From NCBI RefSeq assembly GCF_006385595.1, contig NZ_CP041046.1, positions 4,541,001 through 4,605,000 of the forward strand: a stretch of DNA of 64,000 bases, read 5' to 3'. The translations under genes and the position numbers were made by a program. Source of the stretch: Luteibacter pinisoli. Its GTDB lineage: Bacteria > Pseudomonadota > Gammaproteobacteria > Xanthomonadales > Rhodanobacteraceae. Below the pieces are notes generated by a model that had not been told where the DNA came from, did not search any database, and saw nothing but the letters and a program-made list of their open reading frames with translations. Below, in pieces: positions 50,798 through 60,405 of this stretch (within the stretch, counting starts at the first letter, position 1; each line of letters starts with the position of its first letter).

Positions 50798-53347
50798 TTA
50801 TTCCTGCGGTGCCGGTGCCACGACGTCACGCTGGCCGTTGATGCCCATGGCCGACACGATGCCCGCGTGCTCCATTGCTTCCACCAGGCGCGCCGCGCGG
50901 TTGTAGCCGATGCGGAACTGCCGCTGCACGAACGAGATGGACGCGCGCCGCGTGCGCAACACGAACGCCGCCGCCTCGTCGTACAGCGGATCCAGCTCGG
51001 CATCGATGCCGTCTTCGCCGGCGTCGCCATCGCTGGCTTCGCTCGGCGGGCCCTGCAGGATTTCGTCCTTGTAGTCGGGTTCGCCAAACTGCTTCAGCCA
51101 CGCGACGATGCGATGCACCTCTTCGTCGGCCACGAACGCGCCGTGGATGCGTTGTGGATAACCCGTGCCCGGCGGCAGGAACAGCATATCGCCCTGGCCG
51201 AGCAGGCTTTCGGCGCCCATCTGGTCGAGGATGGTGCGCGAGTCGATCTTCGACGACACCTGGAAGGCGACGCGCGTGGGGATGTTCGCCTTGATCAGGC
51301 CGGTGATGACATCCACGGACGGACGCTGTGTCGCGAGGATAAGGTGGATGCCCGCCGCACGCGCCTTCTGCGCGAGGCGTGCAATCAACTCTTCGATCTT
51401 CTTGCCCGCGACCATCATCAGGTCGGCCAGCTCGTCGATGACGACGACGATCATCGGCAAGGTGTCGAGATGCTCGGGCACTTCCGGGTGCGCGGGGAAC
51501 GGATTGAACAGCGGCTTGCCGATGGCGCGCGCTTCGCGAACCTTCTGGTTGTAACCGGCGAGGTTGCGCACGCGCAGGTCGGACATCACCTTGTAGCGGT
51601 TTTCCATCTCGGCCACGCACCAGTTCAGCGCGTTCGCCGCGAGCTTCATGTCCGTGACCACCGGCGCCAGCAGGTGCGGGATGCCTTCGTAGACGGAAAG
51701 CTCCAGCATCTTCGGGTCGATCATGATCATGCGCACGTCTTCGGGCGTCGCCTTGTAGAGCATCGACAGGATCATGGCGTTCACCGCCACCGACTTACCC
51801 GAGCCCGTCGTGCCGGCCACGAGCATGTGCGGCGCTTTCGCCAGGTCGGCCACCACCGGTTCGCCGGTGATGCCCTTGCCCATGGCCAGGGTCAGCAGCG
51901 AATCGGAGTCGCGGTATTCCGACGAATCCAGGATCTCGGAGAGCGCGATCATCTGGCGCTGCTCGTTCGGCAGCTCCAGGCCCATGCACATCTTGCCGGG
52001 GATGGTTTCGACGACGCGGATCGACGTGCGACCCAGTCCACGCGCGAGGTCCTTCATCAGCGCGACGATCTGGTTGCCGCGCACACCCGTCGCAGGCTCG
52101 ATCTCGTAGCGGGTAATCACCGGGCCGGCCGACGCGCCGACGACCTGCACCGGTACCTTGAACTCGGCCAGGCGCTGCTCGATCAGTTCGCCGGTTTCCG
52201 CCAGCTCGTCTTCGGTGATCGCGAACGCGTTGGGCGAGGCGGCCGCCAGCAGGGTGAGCGGCGGCAGGCTGATGGCGCCGTGGTTCACGGTGCGCAACGG
52301 CTTCGGCACCGTGATGCTGGTGATCGTGGCCTGTTCGGTCGGCGAGGCATCGTTGGCGGCGATCGCGAAGCGCGACACGGGCTTCACCGGCGGCGGCGGG
52401 GCCACCGGCGGAACCACGTCCGGCACGGACTGCGTGACGACCGGCGCGATGGGCATCGACGGTATCGACGGTGTCGAGGGCGCGGGCGTCGGCGTCGGCG
52501 TCGGCGTCACGATGGCCGTAGCGGTGATGATGGGCGTGGTCGGAATGATCGGCGGTGCGACCGGGTGCGGCGCGATGGGCTGCTGCGCGACAGCCGGCGG
52601 CACGTCTGCGTGCGCCTGCGCCTGCATGGCGCGCGGCGCCAGCCACGGCTCGCTGATCACGGTATCCGGCTTGCTGCGATGGCGCGGCGGCACCGGCGTG
52701 GTGACCGACGGCCGCACGGGATCCGGACGCGCCGGTTCGCTGCGCGACAGGCTCGCCGTCGAGGTGGTCGCGGCCACCGCTTTCGCGACCGGCTTCACCA
52801 CGGGCTTGGCGGCGCGACGACGTGTCGGCGTGCGATCCGCGCGACGCACGGCGGCCGACGGCTTGCGCCCGGTAGCGCGCGAGGTGCCACGGCGGAGCAG
52901 GCGACTCGTCCCTTCGATGGCGAGCGCGCCCATCGGTTCGAGGATGCCGTTGAGGCGGCTGATCGCCTGCGACCACGGGACGCCGACGTACCAGGGGAGG
53001 GCGATGACGATGAAGGCCAGCGATACCGCGGCGACGACGGGCGCGGCCGGCGCGGCGAGGGCGCCCAGCCAGCGGCACACGACACCGCCCACGGACGCGT
53101 CGTCCGTGAAGTGCGAAATGACCAGGCCTTCCAGCATGCTGCTCGCAAGCAGCACGAGGACGAAGCCCGCCCAGAAACGGATGGCACCGGGGCCAACCGT
53201 TGGCGGACGCCGCCGCCGGACAAGGGCAGCGGCGACACGCCAGAGCAGGGGAAGCAGCCAGAGAGTGGAGAGCCCGAAGGCGCCGAACACGAACGAGAGC
53301 ATGCCTAACCGCAAAGATTCGAGCGAATGCCGTAGTTTACCGTGCAT
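50798..53347 (-). CDS. ftsK: DNA translocase FtsK
   Basis: An 849-residue septal DNA pump. N-terminal membrane spans (about 15-35, 50-68, 83-125) are followed by a long linker rich in Pro, Ala, Thr and Val (about 130-360), including a TPTPTPTP run from a tandem 6-bp repeat. The motor domain has Walker A AGTTGSGKSVAVN and Walker B MIVVVIDELADLMM. The C-terminal gamma domain (LRTRRASISFVQRQFRIGYNRAARLVEAME) reads KOPS and activates XerD. The start at 53347 is the first ATG after an in-frame stop; an internal ATG at 53302 would still keep the first span, so the start is uncertain. It converges on rbsB. Confidence 0.94.
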   Translation of the reverse strand: MHGKLRHSLESLRLGMLSFVFGAFGLSTLWLLPLLWRVAAALVRRRRPPTVGPGAIRFWAGFVLVLLASSMLEGLVISHFTDDASVGGVVCRWLGALAAPAAPVVAAVSLAFIVIALPWYVGVPWSQAISRLNGILEPMGALAIEGTSRLLRRGTSRATGRKPSAAVRRADRTPTRRRAAKPVVKPVAKAVAATTSTASLSRSEPARPDPVRPSVTTPVPPRHRSKPDTVISEPWLAPRAMQAQAHADVPPAVAQQPIAPHPVAPPIIPTTPIITATAIVTPTPTPTPAPSTPSIPSMPIAPVVTQSVPDVVPPVAPPPPVKPVSRFAIAANDASPTEQATITSITVPKPLRTVNHGAISLPPLTLLAAASPNAFAITEDELAETGELIEQRLAEFKVPVQVVGASAGPVITRYEIEPATGVRGNQIVALMKDLARGLGRTSIRVVETIPGKMCMGLELPNEQRQMIALSEILDSSEYRDSDSLLTLAMGKGITGEPVVADLAKAPHMLVAGTTGSGKSVAVNAMILSMLYKATPEDVRMIMIDPKMLELSVYEGIPHLLAPVVTDMKLAANALNWCVAEMENRYKVMSDLRVRNLAGYNQKVREARAIGKPLFNPFPAHPEVPEHLDTLPMIVVVIDELADLMMVAGKKIEELIARLAQKARAAGIHLILATQRPSVDVITGLIKANIPTRVAFQVSSKIDSRTILDQMGAESLLGQGDMLFLPPGTGYPQRIHGAFVADEEVHRIVAWLKQFGEPDYKDEILQGPPSEASDGDAGEDGIDAELDPLYDEAAAFVLRTRRASISFVQRQFRIGYNRAARLVEAMEHAGIVSAMGINGQRDVVAPAPQE
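52485..52508. repeat. GGCGTC x4 tandem repeat inside ftsK
   Basis: Four exact GGCGTC units encode alternating Thr-Pro in the FtsK linker on the minus strand. Such a 6-bp repeat can change copy number without frameshift and would vary the linker length. Confidence 0.7.
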
Positions 53348-53405
53348 TCGTACGTGCGGTGGGTGAATGTTCGCCTAAGCCACTGTCCCGGCTACTCCCG
53401 GTGGA

Positions 53406-54200
53406 TCAACGGCGGTAGCGCGGGGCCACTTCCTTGCGCGACAGATTCGGGCCCATCGCAAGGCGCGCACTGTTGTAGGCCTCGAACTGGGCTTCATCCT
53501 GCAGCGGCGGGATGGTGACGACTTCGCCACGGTCGTAGCCGAGCAGGGCGGCGTCCACGAGGTCGGCGGTCTCCATGACCATGCCCGGCAGCAGCGCGTC
53601 GACGTCCTTGCCGGAGTTTTCCCAGATTTCGCTGCGGGTCGCGCCCGGCAGCACGGCCTGCGCATGCACGCCCGTGCCCTTCAGCTTTTCCGCCAGGCTC
53701 AGGGTGATGTTGAGCACGTGCGCCTTGGTGCCGCTGTAGATGCCGTCGAACATCTCCGGGACGAAGGCCAGCACCGAGGCGATATTGATGATGCCGCCGT
53801 TGTTGCGGGCCACGAAGGCCTTGGCCGCCACGGCGGTGAGGATCGTCGGCGCGACGGTGTTGATCGCGAGGATCTTCTCAATCGCCGGCGAGCCGTTCTC
53901 GAGCAGGCTGCCCTCGAGAGAGATACCGGCGTTGTTCACCAGCAGGGTGATGGAGGGGTCCGAGGCGAGGCGTTCTTCCACCTTGGCCAGGTCCGAACGC
54001 AGGGTGAGGTCGGCCTGCAGCGTCTCGACCTTGCGACCGGTGCGCTCGGTGATCTTGCGGCCCAGGGCCTCCAGGCGATCAAGGCGGCGCGCGACCAGGA
54101 TCAGGTCGTAGCCACGGTCGGCCAGCCGTTCGGCGTACACCTCGCCAATGCCCGACGAGGCGCCCGTAACGATGGCAAAACCTTTGGAATCAGTGCTCAT
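53406..54200 (-). CDS. Short-chain dehydrogenase/reductase
   Basis: A 264-residue classical SDR. The NAD(P) loop is TGASSGIGEVYA (TGxxxGIG), NNAG follows in LLVNNAGISLEGS, and the catalytic residues are Ser in NIASVLAF and Tyr-x-x-x-Lys in YSGTKAHVL. The basic residues after strand 2 (VARRLDRLEAL) favour NADP(H). The substrate is unknown. It is divergent from an HxlR regulator that probably controls it, with repeated sites between the two starts. Confidence 0.9.
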   Translation of the reverse strand: MSTDSKGFAIVTGASSGIGEVYAERLADRGYDLILVARRLDRLEALGRKITERTGRKVETLQADLTLRSDLAKVEERLASDPSITLLVNNAGISLEGSLLENGSPAIEKILAINTVAPTILTAVAAKAFVARNNGGIINIASVLAFVPEMFDGIYSGTKAHVLNITLSLAEKLKGTGVHAQAVLPGATRSEIWENSGKDVDALLPGMVMETADLVDAALLGYDRGEVVTIPPLQDEAQFEAYNSARLAMGPNLSRKEVAPRYRR

Positions 54201-54231
54201 GACGTGTCTCCGGATGGGTGGATTGCATATT

Positions 54232-54271
54232 GATAGTAACTAGGTTGCCATACGATAGTGACTGGACTATC
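54232..54271. promoter_or_regulatory. Repeated HxlR-type operator in divergent promoter region
   Basis: GATAGTAACTAGG (54232-54244) and GATAGTGACTGGA (54254-54266) are direct repeats 22 bases apart, about two helical turns. The second also forms an inverted repeat with ACTATC (54266-54271). They sit between the SDR and hxlR starts. Confidence 0.55.
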
Positions 54272-54279
54272 ATTTTGCA

Positions 54280-54717
54280 ATGGACATCGAAAAACTTTCT
54301 TCCGGTACCTGCCCCATCTCCCGGGGCCTCGCACTCGTGGGCGATGCCTGGAGCGCGCTGATCCTGCGGGACGCCGGGCGGGGCATGACCCAGTTCGACC
54401 AGTTCCGGGCAAGCCTCGGCATCGCCCCGAACATCCTGTCGCGACGGCTGAAGGCCCTGACGGAGGGTGGTGTGCTGGAGAAGCGGCGCTACAGCGAGCG
54501 GCCGCCGAGGGACGAGTACATCCTCACCGCGGCCGGCCGGGACTTCTTGCCCATCCTCGCCGCCATGGGCGAATGGGGTCGCCACCACAACGGGGGTGGC
54601 GCGATCAGCCAGCTGACCAACCTGGCGACGGGCGAGCGAGTGGAAGCCGTGGTGGTCGACCGCCGCACGGGCGTGCCGCTGGCGGACATGGACGTACGGC
54701 TGGAGATGCCCGCCTAG
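54280..54717 (+). CDS. HxlR-family transcriptional regulator
   Basis: A 145-residue winged-helix regulator. It has the family N-terminal cysteine context CPISRGLALVGDAWSALILRDAG (Cys9), the DNA-recognition region FRASLGIAPNILSRRLKAL and the wing YSERPPRDEYILTAAGRDFLPIL. Cysteine in this position senses electrophiles or oxidation in some members (HypR, YodB). The C-terminal 35 residues (LATGERVEAVVVDRRTGVPLADMDVRLE) are an extra beta segment found in some longer relatives. It is divergent from the SDR gene. An aldehyde or quinone-type stress is a plausible signal, by analogy. Confidence 0.9.
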   Translation: MDIEKLSSGTCPISRGLALVGDAWSALILRDAGRGMTQFDQFRASLGIAPNILSRRLKALTEGGVLEKRRYSERPPRDEYILTAAGRDFLPILAAMGEWGRHHNGGGAISQLTNLATGERVEAVVVDRRTGVPLADMDVRLEMPA

Positions 54718-55727
54718 CGTTCCACCGCGATGGTCCAGCGGCCGCGGCCGTGGTCCGTATAAATGAACTCGACGGGCAGGAACTTCTCGATCAGCGCGGC
54801 ATTGCTGCGCGTATGCGCGGAAGGCGCCAGGGTGGTGAAGCTGCCACCACCGGCCAACGCCATCGGCAACAACAGCTGGTCGGCGAGGTAGCTATCCGCC
54901 ACTACGTCGGCCGCCAGCCAGGCGCGTGCTTCCGCACAGGCGCGCTCGGCCACCGCTTCGGCCGTGACCCGCTTGATGCCGAAGCCAGTGAACACCGCAG
55001 ATGCATGTTCGGTGCGGAAACGGATCGACAACGCATTGCCCGGGCCCATCGCCCGGCGCACCTCGCGTAGAGAGGCTTCACCGTCACCCAGGCCGAGCCG
55101 CGCCCGGGCAATCGCAAGCTCACGCTCGCCGATCTTCGCCGGGATGGCCGAGACAATCGCCTCGGCGTGCTGCTCGAGCACGGGGCCACGCTCGCCGAAA
55201 TGCACCGGGGCCGGCTTGCCGCCCGCGCGCAACGCCATGCGGATCTCGCCGCCGCCCGCCGGATAGAAGCCGTGGCTGTCCAGGGCGAACGACGCGTCCA
55301 GGCCCATGCGCGCCATGGCCGGCAGGAACGCGTGGGCGATGAAGTCCGCCGAGGGCGCCTGCGGGTTATGCGTGCCGCCGACAATCGACAGACTCGCCTC
55401 CACGCCATGCATCCACAACGCGGGGAGGACGGTCTGCAACACCAGCGTGGTCGAACCCGCCGTGCCGATCGTCCAGCGATGGGCACCGCCGTGCACAGCG
55501 CGCGGGCTGAAGCGCAGCGTCGTGGATCCCGGCGTCGCGCCGTCCACGTCCGCATCGCCGACCTGCGCCGCGGCTTCCACCGCGGTGAGGTGCTGGCGTA
55601 GCAGGCCCGGGCGCTCGCGCTTGCCGCGGATGTTTTCCATGGCGAACGGCTCGCCACTGCACAGGCTCAGGGCCAGCGCGGTGCGCAGCAACTGGCCGCC
55701 ACCGGCCTGGCCATCGATCTCGATCAT
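54714..55727 (-). CDS. rtcA: RNA 3'-terminal phosphate cyclase
   Basis: A 337-residue cytoplasmic enzyme that converts RNA 3'-phosphate to 2',3'-cyclic phosphate using ATP. MIEIDGQAGGGQLLRTALALSLCSGEPF is the family start, with GGTHNPQAPSADFIAHAFLP and the catalytic His in SAHTRSNAALIEKFLPV near the C-terminus. The length is as in E. coli (338). It lies 48 bases after rtcB, and its last 4 bases overlap the end of the convergent hxlR gene. Confidence 0.95.
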   Translation of the reverse strand: MIEIDGQAGGGQLLRTALALSLCSGEPFAMENIRGKRERPGLLRQHLTAVEAAAQVGDADVDGATPGSTTLRFSPRAVHGGAHRWTIGTAGSTTLVLQTVLPALWMHGVEASLSIVGGTHNPQAPSADFIAHAFLPAMARMGLDASFALDSHGFYPAGGGEIRMALRAGGKPAPVHFGERGPVLEQHAEAIVSAIPAKIGERELAIARARLGLGDGEASLREVRRAMGPGNALSIRFRTEHASAVFTGFGIKRVTAEAVAERACAEARAWLAADVVADSYLADQLLLPMALAGGGSFTTLAPSAHTRSNAALIEKFLPVEFIYTDHGRGRWTIAVER

Positions 55728-55775
55728 GTCCCTCGTTCCTTTGCACTGGGCCCCGCCGTTCGGCGGGGCCGCTTC

Positions 55776-56996
55776 CTATCCCTTCACGCAGACCACCTGG
55801 CGTAGCGTGTGGACGATTTCGATCAGGTCTTCCTGGGCCTTCATCACCGCTTCGATCGGCTTGTAAGCCGCCGGCGATTCGTCGATGACGTCGCGATCCT
55901 TGCGGCATTCCACGTGCTCGGTCGCCTTGCGGTGATCGTCCAGCGTGATCTCCTTCCTCGCCTGGGTACGGCTCATCACGCGTCCCGCGCCATGGCTGCA
56001 GCTGTTGAAGCTTTCCTCGTTGCCGAGGCCGCGCACGATGAAGCTCTTCGCGCCCATGCTGCCCGGGATGATCCCCAGTTCGCCCTTGCGCGCGCTCACC
56101 GCACCCTTGCGGGTCAACAGCACCTCCTTGCCCAGGTGGGTCTCGCGACTCACGTAGTTGTGGTGGCAGTTGACCGCCTCGGCCCACGCTTCGAACGGCT
56201 TGCCGATGACCTTGCGCGCCGCCTCGATCACATGGCCCATCATGATCGCGCGGTTGGTGCGTGCATAGCGCTGCGCCCAGTCCACCGCGAACACGTAATT
56301 GCCGAAGTGCTCGCTGCCCTCCGGCAGGTAGGCAAGGTCCTGGTCGGGCAGGTTGATCATCCAGCGACGCATGTCCTGCTTGGCCAGCTCGATGAAGTGC
56401 GTGCCGATGGCGTTCCCCACGCCACGCGAGCCCGAGTGCAGCATGAACCAGACGCGATCGTCTTCGTCGAGGCAGACTTCGACGAAGTGGTTGCCCGTGC
56501 CGAGCGTGCCGAGGTGATGCAGGTTGTTGGTCCGCGCCAGCTTCGGGTACTTGTCGGTGATCAGGCGGAAATCGGCGAGCAACTCGCCCCAACCTTCCCT
56601 GGTGGCCTCGGGCGGCGTCTCCCACGCGCCCTTGTCGCGACGGCCCACGGTGCGTCCGTGCGGCACCGCCGCCTCGATCGCGTGGCGCAGGCCACGCAGG
56701 TTCTCGGGCAGGTCCGATGCGGTCAGCGTCGTGCGGGTCGCGATCATGCCGCAGCCGATGTCGACGCCGACCGCTGCCGGCACGATCGCGCCGACCGTCG
56801 GCACGACCGAGCCCACCGTGGCGCCCTTGCCGAGATGGACGTCGGGCATCACGGCCAGCCAGCCGTGCACGAACGGCAGCTTCGCGATGTTGACCAGCTG
56901 CTGGCGTGCCTCGTCTTCCAGCGGGACGCCGCGCGTCCACAGCTTGATCGGCGCCGCGCCGGGTTCGTTGATGACTTCGTATGCGGTGGTGGTCAT
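55776..56996 (-). CDS. rtcB: RNA-splicing ligase RtcB
   Basis: A 406-residue Mn-dependent, GTP-dependent RNA ligase that seals 3'-phosphate or cyclic-phosphate ends to 5'-OH ends. Metal and guanylate residues are present in AVGVDIGCGMIATRT, LGTGNHFVEVC, HSGSRGVGNAIG, HNYVSRE and the nucleotidyl-His loop HGAGRVMSRTQAR. The length is as in E. coli RtcB (408). It is the first gene of rtcBA, preceded by a sigma-54 promoter and divergent from rtcR. RNA damage at tRNA or rRNA is the likely target. Confidence 0.95.
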   Translation of the reverse strand: MTTTAYEVINEPGAAPIKLWTRGVPLEDEARQQLVNIAKLPFVHGWLAVMPDVHLGKGATVGSVVPTVGAIVPAAVGVDIGCGMIATRTTLTASDLPENLRGLRHAIEAAVPHGRTVGRRDKGAWETPPEATREGWGELLADFRLITDKYPKLARTNNLHHLGTLGTGNHFVEVCLDEDDRVWFMLHSGSRGVGNAIGTHFIELAKQDMRRWMINLPDQDLAYLPEGSEHFGNYVFAVDWAQRYARTNRAIMMGHVIEAARKVIGKPFEAWAEAVNCHHNYVSRETHLGKEVLLTRKGAVSARKGELGIIPGSMGAKSFIVRGLGNEESFNSCSHGAGRVMSRTQARKEITLDDHRKATEHVECRKDRDVIDESPAAYKPIEAVMKAQEDLIEIVHTLRQVVCVKG

Positions 56997-57124
56997 GGGT
57001 CTGCTCCTGCGGACTCGGATGGTAGTTGCGGTGGCCTCGCCATGTGATCCGCCTGCCCTCCCGGTGGGCCCATTCCCACCGGGAGTAGAAAGACGGTTAT
57101 CGCTGGCCTCGATGACAGGGTTAG

Positions 57125-57140
57125 AGCAGGAGCCATGCCA
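57125..57140 (-). promoter_or_regulatory. Sigma-54 promoter of rtcBA
   Basis: On the minus strand TGGCATGGCTCCTGCT matches the -24/-12 consensus TGGCACGRNNNTTGCW at 11 of 13 fixed positions with correct GG-GC spacing. It lies about 130 bases upstream of rtcB and next to the divergent sigma-54 activator gene rtcR. Confidence 0.75.
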
Positions 57141-57231
57141 ACAACCGCCTGAAAATCCTAACTACATGTATTTGCATGGAATGTTGTCGTAACGGTGTTT
57201 CACGCGCGCTGAGTCACTTCTTCCATTACGA

Positions 57232-57254
57232 TATGTAGATATCGTTATGTAGAT
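57232..57254. promoter_or_regulatory. Direct repeat near the rtcR start
   Basis: TATGTAGAT occurs at 57232-57240 and 57246-57254. It is upstream of the -24/-12 promoter on the rtcB side and just before the rtcR start, where an activator's enhancer or autoregulatory site would be expected. Confidence 0.35.
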
Positions 57255-57264
57255 GGATGGATCC

Positions 57265-58857
<1,593 letters not shown>

Positions 58858-58861
58858 GCGA

Positions 58862-59590
58862 TCACGGCGCCGCCGGCGGGGCCGGCGTATACGCCACGCG
58901 CAGCATACAGTCGTAATCCGCCTGCGGCATCAGCTCCATCGCCGCGCGCCGCGTATCGAGATGGACACGATCTTCCACGGGTTTCAGTGACATCTTGACG
59001 GCATGGCCCGTGCCCGCATCGATGTCGTACTGCGTGCCGTAACGTTGCGGCTTACCCTGGGCGACGAGTACGCGGTCGGTAAGCATGGCCACGTCGCCTT
59101 TCATGACATCCCCCCTGGACCCCAGCTTCGCGACCACCGGGAGCATCGACGACTGGAACGCGAGGTCCTGGTCCGCATGTTGGACCAGGATGAAAGCCTC
59201 TTCGACGCCCCGGTGACCGACGGCGTCGACGCTGGGAAAACCTTCGGCCACGAAGTGGATCTTCATCCAGGCGAGGTTCGCCTTGTCCACCGCCATCGTC
59301 GCTTGCGCCAGGCCTTCGTTCGTCGGCGAGGCCATCGCCGCGCGTCGCCGGGCCTGGTCGTCCTCGAATCGTCGGTCGAGCTCGGCACGCAGCGCGGGAT
59401 CTCCCGGCGGCGATGGCTTGCCGTTGGCCTGCATTCGCGCCTCCATCGTGCGCCCGAACGCGTCGAGCCATGCCTTCGCGCCGGGACATCGGGCGGCCGT
59501 GACGTCGTCCTGCGCGTTGGCTTCCGCGATGGGCGTTCCTAACGCGATCAATGCCACGGCCGTGGCAAGGCAACGAATCATGCGCTTCAT
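58862..59590 (-). CDS. Secreted DUF6624-like protein (paralogue 1)
   Basis: A 242-residue exported protein with a signal peptide (about 1-27, ending ANAQ). The mature domain carries VDKANLAWMKIHFVAEGFPSVDAVG, EEAFILVQHADQDLAFQSSMLP, GDVAMLTDRVLVAQGKPQRYGTQ, a combination typical of DUF6624 proteins. Function unknown. It is about 40-45% identical by eye to the adjacent upstream copy. The 3' end is only 4 bases from the convergent rtcR stop. Confidence 0.75.
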   Translation of the reverse strand: MKRMIRCLATAVALIALGTPIAEANAQDDVTAARCPGAKAWLDAFGRTMEARMQANGKPSPPGDPALRAELDRRFEDDQARRRAAMASPTNEGLAQATMAVDKANLAWMKIHFVAEGFPSVDAVGHRGVEEAFILVQHADQDLAFQSSMLPVVAKLGSRGDVMKGDVAMLTDRVLVAQGKPQRYGTQYDIDAGTGHAVKMSLKPVEDRVHLDTRRAAMELMPQADYDCMLRVAYTPAPPAAP

Positions 59591-59612
59591 CCTGAACGGC
59601 GTCCGGGAACGC

Positions 59613-60377
59613 TTATGGCTTGCCTGCGGCAGGCGCAGCCGGTACCGTCGCTGGTGTATCCGGGGCGTAGAAGATCTTCAGCGCACACTCGTAGTCAGCG
59701 TGGGGCATGAGGTCCATGCTCGCGCGGCGTTCGTCGAGCTTCGCCATGTCCTCGGTCGGGTCCATCTTCATGTCCGCCATGTTCGACATGTTGGTGCTGG
59801 TGTACTGGGTGCCGTAGCGCTGCGGCTTGCCTTGCTTGCGCAGCACGCGGTCGACCAGCATCGCGACGTCGCCCTTTTTCAGTTCGCCGGATTCACCGCG
59901 CGCCTGGACCTGCGGCAGCATCGCCTGCATGAAGGGCACGTCGGCCACGGCGTGCTGGACGAGGATGAACGCCTCGGCGACGCCGCGCAGGCCGACTGCT
60001 TCGGCGTGCGGGAATCCCTTCTTCGCGAAGTTGTCCTTCATCCAGGCCAGGTTGTCCTTGTCGACCTTGTCCATCGCCTCGAACCGCGCCTTGTCCTGCG
60101 GTGACGCGATCCACGCATTGCGCGTCGCCTGGTCTTCCTGCGAGCGCCTGTCCAGTTCCTTGCGCATATCGGTATCGGTGAAGCCGGCGGCGCTATCGTC
60201 GCGGGCGAGGCCTTCTTCGGACAGCGCGGGATGCGCCTTGGCGATCTTCTCTCCCCAGGCGCCAACGGCGGGGCACTGGGCCTTCACTGCGTCGTCCTTG
60301 GCATCGGCGAAGGCGGCGCCGGAGACGGCGAGGCAGAACGCGGCCAGGGCGGCGCGGCGTGCGAACGGATGGGGCAT
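59613..60377 (-). CDS. Secreted DUF6624-like protein (paralogue 2)
   Basis: A 254-residue exported protein, with signal peptide 1-24 (MPHPFARRAALAAFCLAVSG..., ending AFA). The mature part repeats the paralogue's motifs: DKDNLAWMKDNFAKKGFPHAEAVG, AEAFILVQHAVADVPFMQAMLP, GDVAMLVDRVLRKQGKPQRYGTQ, plus a Met-rich insert (TNMSNMADMKMDPTEDM). It lies 22 bases upstream of paralogue 1 in the same direction, a tandem duplication. The ATG at 60377 is chosen for the signal peptide. Function unknown. Confidence 0.75.
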   Translation of the reverse strand: MPHPFARRAALAAFCLAVSGAAFADAKDDAVKAQCPAVGAWGEKIAKAHPALSEEGLARDDSAAGFTDTDMRKELDRRSQEDQATRNAWIASPQDKARFEAMDKVDKDNLAWMKDNFAKKGFPHAEAVGLRGVAEAFILVQHAVADVPFMQAMLPQVQARGESGELKKGDVAMLVDRVLRKQGKPQRYGTQYTSTNMSNMADMKMDPTEDMAKLDERRASMDLMPHADYECALKIFYAPDTPATVPAAPAAGKP

Positions 60378-60405
60378 GTGGATTTCCCTCCCTGGGGATG
60401 GCCTG

